NCBI GenBank assembly: GCA_016934395.1 | Contig: JAFGSZ010000068.1 | Coordinates: 1 to 64,000 of the forward strand | Direction of reading: 5' to 3' | Length of the DNA: 64,000 bases | Source of the DNA: Bacteroidales bacterium | Lineage (GTDB): Bacteria > Bacteroidota > Bacteroidia > Bacteroidales > UBA10428 | Part shown: positions 41,247 to 51,456 of the stretch, piece by piece | Layout of the letters: each line of letters opens with the position of its first letter | Numbering within the stretch: the stretch's first letter is position 1 | Notes under the pieces: model-generated | Told to the model about the DNA's origin: nothing | Databases searched by the model: none | The model's input: only the letters and a program-made list of their open reading frames with translations | Translations under genes and position numbers: made by a program

Positions 41247-41768
41247 TTAACTGTTTCGAATAGTAATATTTAATAAATTATTGGTGATCTCCAATTTTAA
41301 CTGATATTGATTTATAAGAGCATCAATAATTCTTTCGTCGTTAGGATGAAATTTAAGATCGTTTTTTACCTGTTCAATAGATCCGTCCATTTCTTTGAGT
41401 TCATTCAATACACTTGTTGTTATCTTGCTTTTACCTGCAAGGGGGTGATTCTTTATAGTTAGAATATTTTTATTAATCATGTTGTTATAATATTGCTCAA
41501 CTTCTAGTAATTCGCTATTTTGAGAAGTGATATTCAGGCTTTCTCCGGTAGCATTATAATTGAAAATTGATATGGTTAATGCCCCGGCTAATACAGCAAA
41601 TATTAAAATTGCAGCAGCAATGTTGTCCAGGCGTTTATACCATATTACCGAACGAGTTCCTGCCTTTACTAAAAGTTTATTTCTAAATCGCCGCATATGG
41701 CCGGCTGATGGTTCATCAGTATCAAGCAACTTTCGATTCTCTCTTATTAATTCTTCAAGTGTCTTCAT
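41247..41768 (-). CDS. Putative anti-sigma factor / membrane protein
   Basis: 173 aa; single TM; next to ECF sigma. Confidence 0.65.
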   Translation of the reverse strand: MKTLEELIRENRKLLDTDEPSAGHMRRFRNKLLVKAGTRSVIWYKRLDNIAAAILIFAVLAGALTISIFNYNATGESLNITSQNSELLEVEQYYNNMINKNILTIKNHPLAGKSKITTSVLNELKEMDGSIEQVKNDLKFHPNDERIIDALINQYQLKLEITNNLLNITIRNS

Positions 41769-41772
41769 AATA

Positions 41773-42330
41773 TTATAAGTTCGTTTTCAAAAGTTCGTTG
41801 AGTTTTTGTTTTGCCCGGGTATACTGCGATCGTGAAGTAGAGCTGCTGATATTCAGTATTTCAGCAATTTCGTTATGGTCGAATCCTTCAAACAGATAAA
41901 GACTTAAAATTACCCTGTAGCCATCAGGCAACTGTTTTATCCCATTTTTAATCTGCGCTGCCATTTTCCGAATATCAGCATTATCTGTTTCGTAATCAGA
42001 AGACCTGTCGGGCATATCCTCATTAACCTCTTCAAAGACCGCTTTACGTTTTCTCAGGCTATCAATCGATTTATTGATTACAATTTTTTTAAGCCATGCG
42101 CCAAAACTTACCTCACCTTTGTAAGTATTTATATTTGAAAAAGCAGATAAAAACGAATCCTGCATTATTTCTTCAGCTTCCTGTGGGTTTTTCATTATTC
42201 GCAAACTTGTGTTATACATTGATTTATAGTATAACTTATACAATTTGAATTGCGATCTTGTGTTCCCTTCACTACATTCGTCAATCAGCTTTTGGTGAAT
42301 ATTCAAATATTTACCTTCTTTTTTTTTCAT
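41773..42330 (-). CDS. ECF-type RNA polymerase sigma factor
   Basis: 185 aa; EAEEIMQDSFLSAF, YRVILSLYLFEGFDHNEIAEILNISSSTSRSQYTRAKQKL. Confidence 0.94.
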   Translation of the reverse strand: MKKKEGKYLNIHQKLIDECSEGNTRSQFKLYKLYYKSMYNTSLRIMKNPQEAEEIMQDSFLSAFSNINTYKGEVSFGAWLKKIVINKSIDSLRKRKAVFEEVNEDMPDRSSDYETDNADIRKMAAQIKNGIKQLPDGYRVILSLYLFEGFDHNEIAEILNISSSTSRSQYTRAKQKLNELLKTNL

Positions 42331-42495
42331 TAATAGACGCAGATAAATTTCAGGTGCTGCATTATATGAAAATAAATTTATGGATTTTTAGGAGATAATC
42401 GCCGTTAAGATCAAATATTGATTAAAAAGGATAAAAATACCCGGAATAATATAATACGAAATACCTGAAATTACCGGGGAGTTTATAACTGTATA

Positions 42496-44550
42496 TTATT
42501 CTTTACTATCAATATGTATGCGGATTCCAGCCTTTATCCATCTTCCCGGCTGTATTTGACTTCCAACATCTATATAATCCAAATCTAAAATGTTGGAGCT
42601 TTCTATATACAGGGTATAATAATTCTTTTCCCAATAAATTCTTCCGTCAAATAAACAGAATGGCTGAAAAGAAATTTCCTTGTTATTCCAGGATACTATA
42701 TCGTAAATAATATAATTTCCGGTGCGTTCCTGAAAAGAAACCGACCAGTGTGCAAAAAGATCGGATATAATTCTGTGGGTAATTCCCACATCTATTTTTT
42801 GTTTTATATTATAGTATTTTGATACATTTTCTTCTGCCGATTTGTCTACATGAATAAATGTGTAATTTACATTAACATGTTGAAAGAAAGTGTTTTTCGG
42901 AGAATCTGATAACCGGTACGTTGAAGCAAATTCAAAACCTGTAGCACTGAATTTAGTAAGATTTACAGGACTGTATCTTCCGGTTTCGGGATACCATAAC
43001 CAGTCAATAATATTTTTGCCCTTGTTGTAATACACTGATGCCTGAATGTGTATTCGTTTTGAAAAATATTTTATTCCTGTTTCAACAGATTGTATATGAT
43101 CGGGTGCAAGGTTAATATTTCCTGAATTTTCGGGGCCCTGGTAAAATAAATCAGTAAATGTGGGTAAATGAACTGCCCGGTTATAACTCACAAAAAATTT
43201 CAGGTTTTGTTTTAGTGAATAGCTCATGTCAACTCCGGGAAAAATTTCGACACGTTCAGGATAATCGGTATTCCAGTTTAACATAACTCCTCCCGAAACA
43301 TAAAATTTTCCGTATGAAATATTATGTTCCAGAAAAAAGCTAAGGTTGTTTCTGGAATATTCTTTTGTATAATAGGCACTATCAGTTCCCGGTATTTTAA
43401 CAGGATCTAGCAATTCTTTTCCAAGATTGTTACTTATTATATTTTCCGAACGGATTTCGTAACCGGCAGAAGTGGTCCCTGCTCTTGAGGTTACCGATGC
43501 ATTCAGGGTATTCCCAAGAATGTTGGTCTGATGATAATTCTCGTAAAAGGAAGGATTGCTGCGAATTAATATAAAATGATCATGACGTTGTCTCCAGAAA
43601 ACATCCGCCTGTAGTTTTATTTTTCGGCCCGTTTTAAGTTTAACAGCCGCAAAAGTCAGATCGGTTTTTTCAAATTGTTCAGGAAACCTTGGAGAGTAGA
43701 ATCCGCTGGCCCCAAATGCTTTCTGGTTGTGACCGACAAATACTCCAAGATTGGTATTGCCTATGGAAGTTGAGTTTTGATAAAATATATTTTTAATGTC
43801 AAAATCCGTATTAGAAGTATATCCGTCTGATGAAGAACCTGAAAAAGAAAGAAAATTCTGTGTTGGGCCTTTAATGATTGAACCGTTAAAACTTAATTTC
43901 CGAAAACCAAAATCTCCAAAAGAAAGGGTAGAGGATACATTATTTAATGTGGATTTTTGAGTTACAATATTTATAGCTCCTGTAAATGCATTTGCACCAA
44001 AAACTCTAGCCCCCGGACCATTAAGCACTTCAATTCGTTCAATACTTTCAAGATCAAAAGGCACATCAAGACTAAGATGGCCGGTTTGAGGATCAGAAAT
44101 ATTTATACCGTTAAATAATACCAGGGTATGATCGAAAGAACCTCCCCGGATATTAATATCTGCCTGTACCCCGTAATTTCCCCGTTGACGGATATCAACA
44201 CCTGCAATTCCCTCAAGTATGTCGGGCAACGCCTGAACGGGCGAAGACTGAATCTCGTTTGATGAAACGAGCGTAACATGCCTGGCAATTTCGTTAAATA
44301 TTCCATCGGTTCGTTGTCCGATTATTACAACCTCTTCAATATCTTCATGCGAAATTAATAATGTATCGGATAATAAAACATCTGAATTGGCCCGGGCAGA
44401 TTTAGGGATTACAATTAAAATATATGAAAGTACCAGGGTACATATTTTTATACTTTTTCCAAGTGAATTAAATATACCGTAGTTTTTTCTAGTCCATTTT
44501 CTAAAAAAAACAAAATTCTCTCCTAAGTATTTCTTACTGTATTTCAGCAT
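42496..44550 (-). CDS. TonB-dependent receptor (BtuB-like)
   Basis: 684 aa; plug domain LPDILEGIAGVDIRQRGNYGVQADINIRGGSFDHTLVLFNGI. Confidence 0.92.
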   Translation of the reverse strand: MLKYSKKYLGENFVFFRKWTRKNYGIFNSLGKSIKICTLVLSYILIVIPKSARANSDVLLSDTLLISHEDIEEVVIIGQRTDGIFNEIARHVTLVSSNEIQSSPVQALPDILEGIAGVDIRQRGNYGVQADINIRGGSFDHTLVLFNGINISDPQTGHLSLDVPFDLESIERIEVLNGPGARVFGANAFTGAINIVTQKSTLNNVSSTLSFGDFGFRKLSFNGSIIKGPTQNFLSFSGSSSDGYTSNTDFDIKNIFYQNSTSIGNTNLGVFVGHNQKAFGASGFYSPRFPEQFEKTDLTFAAVKLKTGRKIKLQADVFWRQRHDHFILIRSNPSFYENYHQTNILGNTLNASVTSRAGTTSAGYEIRSENIISNNLGKELLDPVKIPGTDSAYYTKEYSRNNLSFFLEHNISYGKFYVSGGVMLNWNTDYPERVEIFPGVDMSYSLKQNLKFFVSYNRAVHLPTFTDLFYQGPENSGNINLAPDHIQSVETGIKYFSKRIHIQASVYYNKGKNIIDWLWYPETGRYSPVNLTKFSATGFEFASTYRLSDSPKNTFFQHVNVNYTFIHVDKSAEENVSKYYNIKQKIDVGITHRIISDLFAHWSVSFQERTGNYIIYDIVSWNNKEISFQPFCLFDGRIYWEKNYYTLYIESSNILDLDYIDVGSQIQPGRWIKAGIRIHIDSKE

Positions 44551-44719
44551 CTTGGTGAAAAATTAATTCGCGTAAAAATAAGAAAATGGATTAAAATAAA
44601 TAAACAAAAAAGTCGGAATATATTTTTATAGTAAATAAATTTCTATAGTAATTTAATATAACCCGCATGAAATAATGCACTTATCGGGCAGAAAAAATTT
44701 TATATTCTAAATAATTTAT

Positions 44720-44727
44720 TATTTTTG
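44720..44727 (+). promoter_or_regulatory. Candidate -7 box (TATTTTTG)
   Basis: TAnnTTTG match upstream of 44769. Confidence 0.4.
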
Positions 44728-44768
44728 TTACAAATCCGATATTATAATTAATTCTAAAAATTCGTATC

Positions 44769-44960
44769 ATGAAAAAACTTAGTTTTCTTTTCCTAGTTGT
44801 TGCATTGTTTTCATTCATAGCATTAAGTTCTTGCAAAAGCTCTACAAAGCCTGCTGAAGCTGAAGAAGTTGAAGAAGTAATGGAAGAAGTTACCGAAGAA
44901 CCTGTTGAAGCTGATACAGCTGTTGTTGTAGAAGAAGTTGTAGAAGAAGTTATGGAATGA
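44769..44960 (+). CDS. Small, highly acidic Glu/Val-rich lipoprotein
   Basis: 63 aa; lipobox LSSC; mature CKSSTKPAEAEEVEEVMEEVTEEPVEADTAVVVEEVVEEVME; own promoter and terminator. Confidence 0.8.
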   Translation: MKKLSFLFLVVALFSFIALSSCKSSTKPAEAEEVEEVMEEVTEEPVEADTAVVVEEVVEEVME

Positions 44961-44982
44961 TAAACAATTAGAAAAAAATATT

Positions 44983-45006
44983 AAAAGCAGGTATTAGCCT
45001 GCTTTT
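44983..45006 (+). terminator. Intrinsic terminator
   Basis: aaaagcaggtattagcctgctttttt. Confidence 0.8.
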
Positions 45007-45062
45007 TTTATTTTTAAAACTTTCAATATTAGTGTTTTCAGTGCTTCCGATTAAAATATGAA

Positions 45063-45929
45063 TTAGTATTTCGTATCTGTTAATTCGGAAATTCCCGGAA
45101 TTTTTATTGTTTGTATCATTCCAGTTTTAATATCCCCGCTTTCATAATTTAATTCAGATCCCCTGGCACTATGAGGGATTGAAAATATAACCAGCATTAC
45201 AAGCGCGGCAACTATAGTAAGATAAGGTCTCTTTTTGTTTGCATTGGCAAATACCGCAATAAACCAGAAAATAAATGCAATCAGCGTCTTATTATCAGTT
45301 AGGTCGAAACCGTTAGGAAACCCTGTCCAGAACTCCCCAAAGGCAAATTTTTGGACCACAGGCCCTAATATTAATCCGCCTGCAATTATAGATATCAGTG
45401 TTAATTTGGAAAACAGGATATATTTTTCATATTTAAACAGGGCCATAATCAGCGCCAGGTTCGACAACAACATGGCCAGGAAAATAAAAAATATATGTGG
45501 TATTAAAATATATGCCGGCACATCTCCCCTGAACCTGATAATTACAGGATCCTCATAACCTACAAGCTGCTCTTTACTATACGCGCTGAATTTAATATAG
45601 TATTGTAACTTGCCTGCAGGCGGCTGATGGGGAAGAAAAGCCACCAGGTTTTCACCCTCTCTTTTAAAAGTACCTGACTTCCATTCATCATTCAAAGGAT
45701 ACCTCTTCCAAATCAATTCGGCAGTATAAGTAGTATCTGGGATAAGCAACTCAATTTTACAGTCTGTTTCACCGCCATGGCTTCTGGGTAGCTCAAATTT
45801 ATAGTATGTTCCCTGTTTTAATTCAATTTGTCCGTTTTTTGGATAGCTCGGACCTGTTTTTCGTTGATAAATGGAAGACCCCAGAGTTATAACTATGGCA
45901 AAAAGCCAGAAGAGAATTTTTTTTAACAT
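45063..45929 (-). CDS. Hypothetical membrane protein
   Basis: ORF track 45063-45992; MLKKILFWLFAIVI start at 45929 avoids overlap with the M28 gene; several TM segments. Confidence 0.75.
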   Translation of the reverse strand: MLKKILFWLFAIVITLGSSIYQRKTGPSYPKNGQIELKQGTYYKFELPRSHGGETDCKIELLIPDTTYTAELIWKRYPLNDEWKSGTFKREGENLVAFLPHQPPAGKLQYYIKFSAYSKEQLVGYEDPVIIRFRGDVPAYILIPHIFFIFLAMLLSNLALIMALFKYEKYILFSKLTLISIIAGGLILGPVVQKFAFGEFWTGFPNGFDLTDNKTLIAFIFWFIAVFANANKKRPYLTIVAALVMLVIFSIPHSARGSELNYESGDIKTGMIQTIKIPGISELTDTKY

Positions 45930-45933
45930 AAAT

Positions 45934-47712
45934 CTAAAGTTGAATAAGTAAAACTTCTTTTTTTTCGTTTCTAATAACTTCCACAGCAACAATCTGGCCT
46001 TGCGATAATTTCGATAACCTGTACATATAATCGTTAATATTGTTCACCGACTGGCCATCCATGGCTACAATAATATCTCCGTTTTGCATTCCGCCCAGAT
46101 CTGCCGGTTTTCCTTTTGAAACAAAATCTACCCGCAATCCTTTTATATCTTCATTGGTGAAATCGGGCATAAATCCTAAAGTAACTTTAAACCTTCTGCC
46201 GGTATAACCTCCGGAGGGGCTTCCTGATTCCTGAAATGTAAGATTTTTTGGTGTATTAATAATAGTTCTCGCCAGATCATATACATAATCATCAATACTT
46301 TTCAATCCCTCATAATTAATTTTTTCAGCCACATCCCGGTGTGTATGATAATCGGTATGCGCGCCTGTGGAAAAGAAGAATACAGGTATGTTTTTACCAT
46401 AAAATGAAGCATGGTCAGAAGGGCCATATCCTGCTTTTGAAGATACAAGTTTAAATCCGTGATCTTTATTAATTTTATGAATTAGTGAATCCGATTCCAT
46501 GGATGTACCCACGCCTCCAATTTGTAAACCTTTGGCAGTATCCAGCCGGCCAATCATATCCAGGTTGATCATGGCAATTGCGTTTTTCAGACCAAGCAGG
46601 GGATGGTCAACAAAGTATTTTGAACCGTATAAGCCCATTTCTTCAGCGCCAAATGCAATAAACAGAACGTTTCTTTCAAGGCTGTCTTTGATCGATGCAA
46701 GTTTTTCTGCAATTTCAATCATCGACGATACCCCTGAAGCATTATCATCAGCGCCATGATGCACTGCAATAGTATCACCTGCACGGGTTGAAACATTCGG
46801 GCCTCCCATACCCAAATGATCATAATGGGCACCAATTATTAAATATTCGTCTTTATGTTTATTATTTGGCGCTTCAAGGAGTCCGACAACATTTTGAGTG
46901 GTTTGCTTCAATACTACTAAATCCACCTCGGCATATAATTGTATCGGGATTGCATATATAAAGGGTTTTTGAGTTTTCAGAATAGTGTTTTCAATACTAA
47001 TCACCGTATTTCCTGATAAAGCAAGAAGTGAGTCTGCAATTTTTCTGTTAATCTGAATCACAGGAATGTTTACACTACCTTCCTTTCTTTTTAAACCGGT
47101 TAACTCATCATGAAGATCAAATTTTTCACCGGAAACAAACAGCACGCCGGCAGCTCCCAGGTCGGCGGCAAGCATTGCTTTATCACGATCGTCCCCGGAG
47201 TTTTGAAAAGCATTTTCTTTTCCAATAAATTCGGGATATCCGCGCAAAATCATTACCCACTTGTTTTTTACATTCAGGTTTTCATAACTATTCCAAATAA
47301 AAGTATCTGTTTTAATAGAATAGCCATAACCCGCAAATTCGATATCTGAAAAATGTGTTCCGTTTCCGGAAAAAGGAAAAGGAGCAAAATCAGTATAAAG
47401 TTTGCCTTCAAAATTGTTAAATTTTAATGTATTGTTTTTGCCGGTATCAAGCTGAGAAATAAATTCGAACGACTGAAATCCATGATCACCCAATAGTCGT
47501 ATGCCTGAATTTACAAATTCTGATCGGATATAATCAGCGGCAAGCTGATCGCCATTTGTACCCGGAAAACGGCCACGTAACGAATCAGAAGACAGATAAT
47601 ATATATGATCAGACAGTTCATTAATAGTTATTTCAGGTTGTAGTTTTGTTTTTGTAATACACCCTGTTGCAATAACAATTGGCAATAAGAATAAAATAGA
47701 ATAATTTTTCAT
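45934..47712 (-). CDS. M28-family zinc peptidase with PA and PDZ domains
   Basis: 592 aa; IIGAHYDHLGMGG, HHGADDNASGVS, FGAEEMGLYGS; C-terminal PDZ MQNGDIIVAMDGQSVNNI. Confidence 0.93.
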   Translation of the reverse strand: MKNYSILFLLPIVIATGCITKTKLQPEITINELSDHIYYLSSDSLRGRFPGTNGDQLAADYIRSEFVNSGIRLLGDHGFQSFEFISQLDTGKNNTLKFNNFEGKLYTDFAPFPFSGNGTHFSDIEFAGYGYSIKTDTFIWNSYENLNVKNKWVMILRGYPEFIGKENAFQNSGDDRDKAMLAADLGAAGVLFVSGEKFDLHDELTGLKRKEGSVNIPVIQINRKIADSLLALSGNTVISIENTILKTQKPFIYAIPIQLYAEVDLVVLKQTTQNVVGLLEAPNNKHKDEYLIIGAHYDHLGMGGPNVSTRAGDTIAVHHGADDNASGVSSMIEIAEKLASIKDSLERNVLFIAFGAEEMGLYGSKYFVDHPLLGLKNAIAMINLDMIGRLDTAKGLQIGGVGTSMESDSLIHKINKDHGFKLVSSKAGYGPSDHASFYGKNIPVFFFSTGAHTDYHTHRDVAEKINYEGLKSIDDYVYDLARTIINTPKNLTFQESGSPSGGYTGRRFKVTLGFMPDFTNEDIKGLRVDFVSKGKPADLGGMQNGDIIVAMDGQSVNNINDYMYRLSKLSQGQIVAVEVIRNEKKEVLLIQL

Positions 47713-47839
47713 TAAATATAGACTGTTAAATTGTTGAGATATTTTTAACAGCCAAAAGTAAGAAATGTTTAGAAATACACTTTACAATTATTTTTTTTAA
47801 AATATTATAGTTTTTTATTTGTGAAATAATTAAAATAAT

Positions 47840-47882
47840 TACCTTTGACCATATGGTTAAATTAAATAGTTAAACTATATAA
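47840..47882 (+). promoter_or_regulatory. Candidate promoter plus palindromic operator of the TetR-led efflux operon
   Basis: TACCTTTG (47840-47847), then ACCATATGGT (47848-47857) and tagttaaacta. Confidence 0.5.
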
Positions 47883-47899
47883 TTAAATTTCACAGGTAG

Positions 47900-48514
47900 A
47901 TGTTAAATGAATTATCTGATAATACAGAGCATAAGATTCTGGAGGCAGCAAAAACCGTATTTATTAAAGAGGGAATGAAAGGGGCCAGGATGCAGGAAAT
48001 TGCAACTGAAGCGGGTATTAATAAATCGCTGCTGCATTATTATTTCAGAACCAAAGAAAAGCTGTTTGCCGCAGTTTTTCAGTTTGCATTTAAAGCTTTT
48101 ATACCAAAGATCGATGAAATTCTAGGACCGGGTCTGAGTCTTCATGAGCGTTTTAGCAGATTCGCTAATGCATATACGGAAATTCTGATTGATAATCCGT
48201 TTATTCCATTGTTTGTTTTACATGAAATAAACAGGCATCCCGAGATTATCTACAAGCTTGTACAACAGGTTGGTACAAAACCGAAATTATTAGAGGAAAT
48301 AATAACAGATGAAATTAAAAAAGGTGTTATTAAGCCGGTGGATCCAAAACAGGTTATTATTAATATGATATCACTTTGCGTTTTTCCCATAATTGCGAGG
48401 CCGATTATACTGCCGCTTATTTTTGAAGATGATCAAAAGAAATACAGAAAATTTCTGGAAGACCGGAAAACTGAAATCGCTGATTTTATATTCAATTCAA
48501 TAAAAGTGCAATAG
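47900..48514 (+). CDS. TetR/AcrR-family regulator
   Basis: 204 aa; KILEAAKTVFIKEGMKGARMQEIATEAGINKSLLHYYFRTKEKLF. Confidence 0.95.
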   Translation: MLNELSDNTEHKILEAAKTVFIKEGMKGARMQEIATEAGINKSLLHYYFRTKEKLFAAVFQFAFKAFIPKIDEILGPGLSLHERFSRFANAYTEILIDNPFIPLFVLHEINRHPEIIYKLVQQVGTKPKLLEEIITDEIKKGVIKPVDPKQVIINMISLCVFPIIARPIILPLIFEDDQKKYRKFLEDRKTEIADFIFNSIKVQ

Positions 48515-48516
48515 AT

Positions 48517-49785
48517 ATGAGAAGAATATGGATAATTTTAGTTTTGGTTTTTACTAACAGTATAATAAAAGCAGATGATTCTATTTCGATCCAGGATTGT
48601 TATGCATGGGTACAACAGAATTATCCTCTTACTGCTCAGAAAGAGTATAACATGGAAGCAGGAGATTTAAAAATCAGAAATATTCTGAATAACTGGTATC
48701 CCCAATTGAGCCTGAAAGGACAAGCAACCTATCAATCGGATGTAGTTAAAATAGCCATTGACCTCCCGTTTCCCGGAGTAAATTTTCCAACCCCGTCTCA
48801 CGATCAGTACAAATTATATTTTAATATAAACCAGTCGATTTACGATGGTGGTACAACCAAAGCCCTGAAATCTTTGGAAGAACAAAAAACACTGGCAGAT
48901 GTGCAACAGGTAGAGGTAAACCTGTACCAGTTAAAAAAGCAGATTAACCAGGTGTACTTCGGGATTTTACTTTTCGATAAAAATGTTCAAATTTTAGAAA
49001 TGACCCTTAAAGAACTGGAGCAACGACGGATTTCTGTTGAATCGGGCGTAAAAAATGGAGCCATACTTCCAACCAACCTCGATGTGCTGGATGCGGAAAT
49101 TCTTAAATTACAGCAACAACTGGATGAATTGACTATTAATCGTATCAGTTTTATCAATATATTATCCGAATTAACCGGGGTTAAAATTGATCCGCAGGCA
49201 GACCTGCGTATACCAGATGAAATTCTATATTCCAATGATTCACCCTATCGTCCGGAATACACCCTGTTTGATATACAAAAAAACATTCTTGATGCCGGTT
49301 ATACTGTTTCTAAAACCAGCCGGTTGCCGCGACTCTATGCTTTTGGGGAATTTGGTTACGGTAAACCCGGCTTAAATGTATTTAACGAGGAATTTGATAC
49401 CTATTATGTTGTGGGGGCAGGTTTAAGCTGGAACTTTTTAAACTGGGGAAAGATCCAACGCGAGTTTAAAATTAAAGAATTACAGAAAAAAGCAGTAGAT
49501 TCAAACCGGGAGAATTTCGATAAAAATCTGAATATTGCTCTTGAGTTTGAAGATGTTAAGATCAGTCAGTACCAAAAAGCAATTGAAAAAGACACAAAAA
49601 TTATCGAACTCCGCACCAGGATTCGGGAAAATGCAGCATCACGGTTATCAAACGGGGTGATTACTTCAACGGAATACCTTAGCGAACTGAATGCTGAATT
49701 ACAGGCAAAAATTCTGATGGAAGTTCATAAAATTTCATCATTACAGGCAAATTACAATTATCAACTTTTAAAAGGAGTACAATAA
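48517..49785 (+). CDS. TolC-family outer-membrane efflux protein
   Basis: 422 aa; signal peptide; coiled-coil rich. Confidence 0.92.
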   Translation: MRRIWIILVLVFTNSIIKADDSISIQDCYAWVQQNYPLTAQKEYNMEAGDLKIRNILNNWYPQLSLKGQATYQSDVVKIAIDLPFPGVNFPTPSHDQYKLYFNINQSIYDGGTTKALKSLEEQKTLADVQQVEVNLYQLKKQINQVYFGILLFDKNVQILEMTLKELEQRRISVESGVKNGAILPTNLDVLDAEILKLQQQLDELTINRISFINILSELTGVKIDPQADLRIPDEILYSNDSPYRPEYTLFDIQKNILDAGYTVSKTSRLPRLYAFGEFGYGKPGLNVFNEEFDTYYVVGAGLSWNFLNWGKIQREFKIKELQKKAVDSNRENFDKNLNIALEFEDVKISQYQKAIEKDTKIIELRTRIRENAASRLSNGVITSTEYLSELNAELQAKILMEVHKISSLQANYNYQLLKGVQ

Positions 49786-49786
49786 T

Positions 49787-50674
49787 ATGAAACGTTTTAT
49801 TCGGGTTATAGTACCATCAATTTTTGTTTTGATATCCTGTACGGGGAATAATAAAACCTCTGATGCCTATGGCAATTTTGAGGCAATTGAAGTACTTGTT
49901 TCTTCACAGGCGCAGGGTGAACTCACCAATTTTACGATTACTGAAGGTTCTGATATTAAACAGGGAGAACATGTTGGAAGTGTTGATACCGTAGATTTAA
50001 GTTTGAAGAAAGAGCAGCTTCTTGCGCAAATAAAGGTAGTATATGCCAAAAGCCGCAATGTTTTATCTCAAATTGATGTTCAGGAAAAGCAGAAACAAAT
50101 CTTGCAGAAAGAAAAGAACCGAATATTAAACCTTTTAAAAGATCAGGCGGCCACTGAACAACAAATGGATGATATTCTGGGAAAAATTGATCTTGCCGCG
50201 GCACAGATTACTTCAATAAAAACTCAAAATGCCTCGATATTGGGAGAAATTCAGGTACTGCAGGTTCAGGTTGCCCAGATTAATGAACAGATTTCCAAAT
50301 GTCGGATTACTAATCCCGTGAATGGTACAGTACTTGAAAAATTTGTTGAAGCCGGAGAGCTGGTAATGCCCGGAAAAGCTTTATACAAAGTAGCCAACCT
50401 TGAAAATATGGAGTTAAAGGTTTTTGTAAGCGGGGCACAGCTGCCGAAAATTAAAATCGGCGGGGAAGTGGATGTAATCATTGATAAAAACGAAAAAGAG
50501 AACCAGGTGTTGTCTGGCCGGATTTCATGGATATCATCCGAATTTGAATTTACCCCCAAAATTATACAAACAAAGGAAGAACGTGTAAATATGGTTTATC
50601 CTGTAAAAGTAAATGTTAAAAACGATGGTACAATAAAAATCGGAATGCCGGGAGAAATAAGGTTCCGGAATTAA
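49787..50674 (+). CDS. HlyD/YbhG-like membrane fusion protein, lipoprotein
   Basis: 295 aa; lipobox LISC; GTVLEKFVEAGELVMPGKALYKVANLENMELKVFV. Confidence 0.92.
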   Translation: MKRFIRVIVPSIFVLISCTGNNKTSDAYGNFEAIEVLVSSQAQGELTNFTITEGSDIKQGEHVGSVDTVDLSLKKEQLLAQIKVVYAKSRNVLSQIDVQEKQKQILQKEKNRILNLLKDQAATEQQMDDILGKIDLAAAQITSIKTQNASILGEIQVLQVQVAQINEQISKCRITNPVNGTVLEKFVEAGELVMPGKALYKVANLENMELKVFVSGAQLPKIKIGGEVDVIIDKNEKENQVLSGRISWISSEFEFTPKIIQTKEERVNMVYPVKVNVKNDGTIKIGMPGEIRFRN

Positions 50675-50705
50675 ACGTTTAATTCATTTTAATTCAAAAA
50701 CAGCT

Positions 50706-51404
50706 ATGAATATCCATTTTATTCTACATGAATCTTTTGAGGGGCCGGGATGTATACTTGACTGGGCCCGGCAGAAAAATTTTAATATCAGTTATACAAA
50801 GGTTTATGAAAATGAAGAATTTCCTGATCCTGAATCGCTGGATTGGTTAGTGATTATGGGAGGTACTGCAAATGCATTTGACCGGGCTAAATTTTTGTGG
50901 TTGCAGCCCGAAATAGTATTTATTAATAAATGTATTTCACAGGATAAAATTATTCTTGGTATTTGTCTTGGAGCCCAACTTCTTGCAACATCTATGGGAT
51001 CCAGGGTTTATCCCGGACAGCAGAAGGAAATCGGCTGGTTTCCCGTTGAATTTAAAGTTTCGGAAGATGAAGAATTAAATTTCTTACCCGCTAAACAAAC
51101 TGTATTTCACTGGCACGGCGATACTTTTGATATTCCTGAGGAGGCAGTTCATATTTTTTCATCTGAGCTTACTCCAAACCAGGGATTTATTTATCAGAAC
51201 CGGGTAGTGGCATTACAGTTTCACCTGGAGGTAAAACCGGAGGATGTACAATTAATGATGGCGGGTGCCGGACAAGAATTAACCATCGGGGAGTATGTAC
51301 AAACTAAAGAAGTCATTCTAAAAGAAGACCGATTTTATATTCAGAATCAAAAGTTTATGTTTCAATTGCTGGATTATTTATGGGTTAATCGATCAGTTTT
51401 TTAA
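50706..51404 (+). CDS. Class I glutamine amidotransferase (GMP synthase-like)
   Basis: 232 aa; LGICLGAQLLA nucleophile elbow; FHWHGDTF; ALQFHLEVKPE. Confidence 0.92.
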   Translation: MNIHFILHESFEGPGCILDWARQKNFNISYTKVYENEEFPDPESLDWLVIMGGTANAFDRAKFLWLQPEIVFINKCISQDKIILGICLGAQLLATSMGSRVYPGQQKEIGWFPVEFKVSEDEELNFLPAKQTVFHWHGDTFDIPEEAVHIFSSELTPNQGFIYQNRVVALQFHLEVKPEDVQLMMAGAGQELTIGEYVQTKEVILKEDRFYIQNQKFMFQLLDYLWVNRSVF

Positions 51405-51456
51405 TTCAGACAAAATAATTCCGGAATTAAGGAGTAAAAATTTATAAAAACTATAG

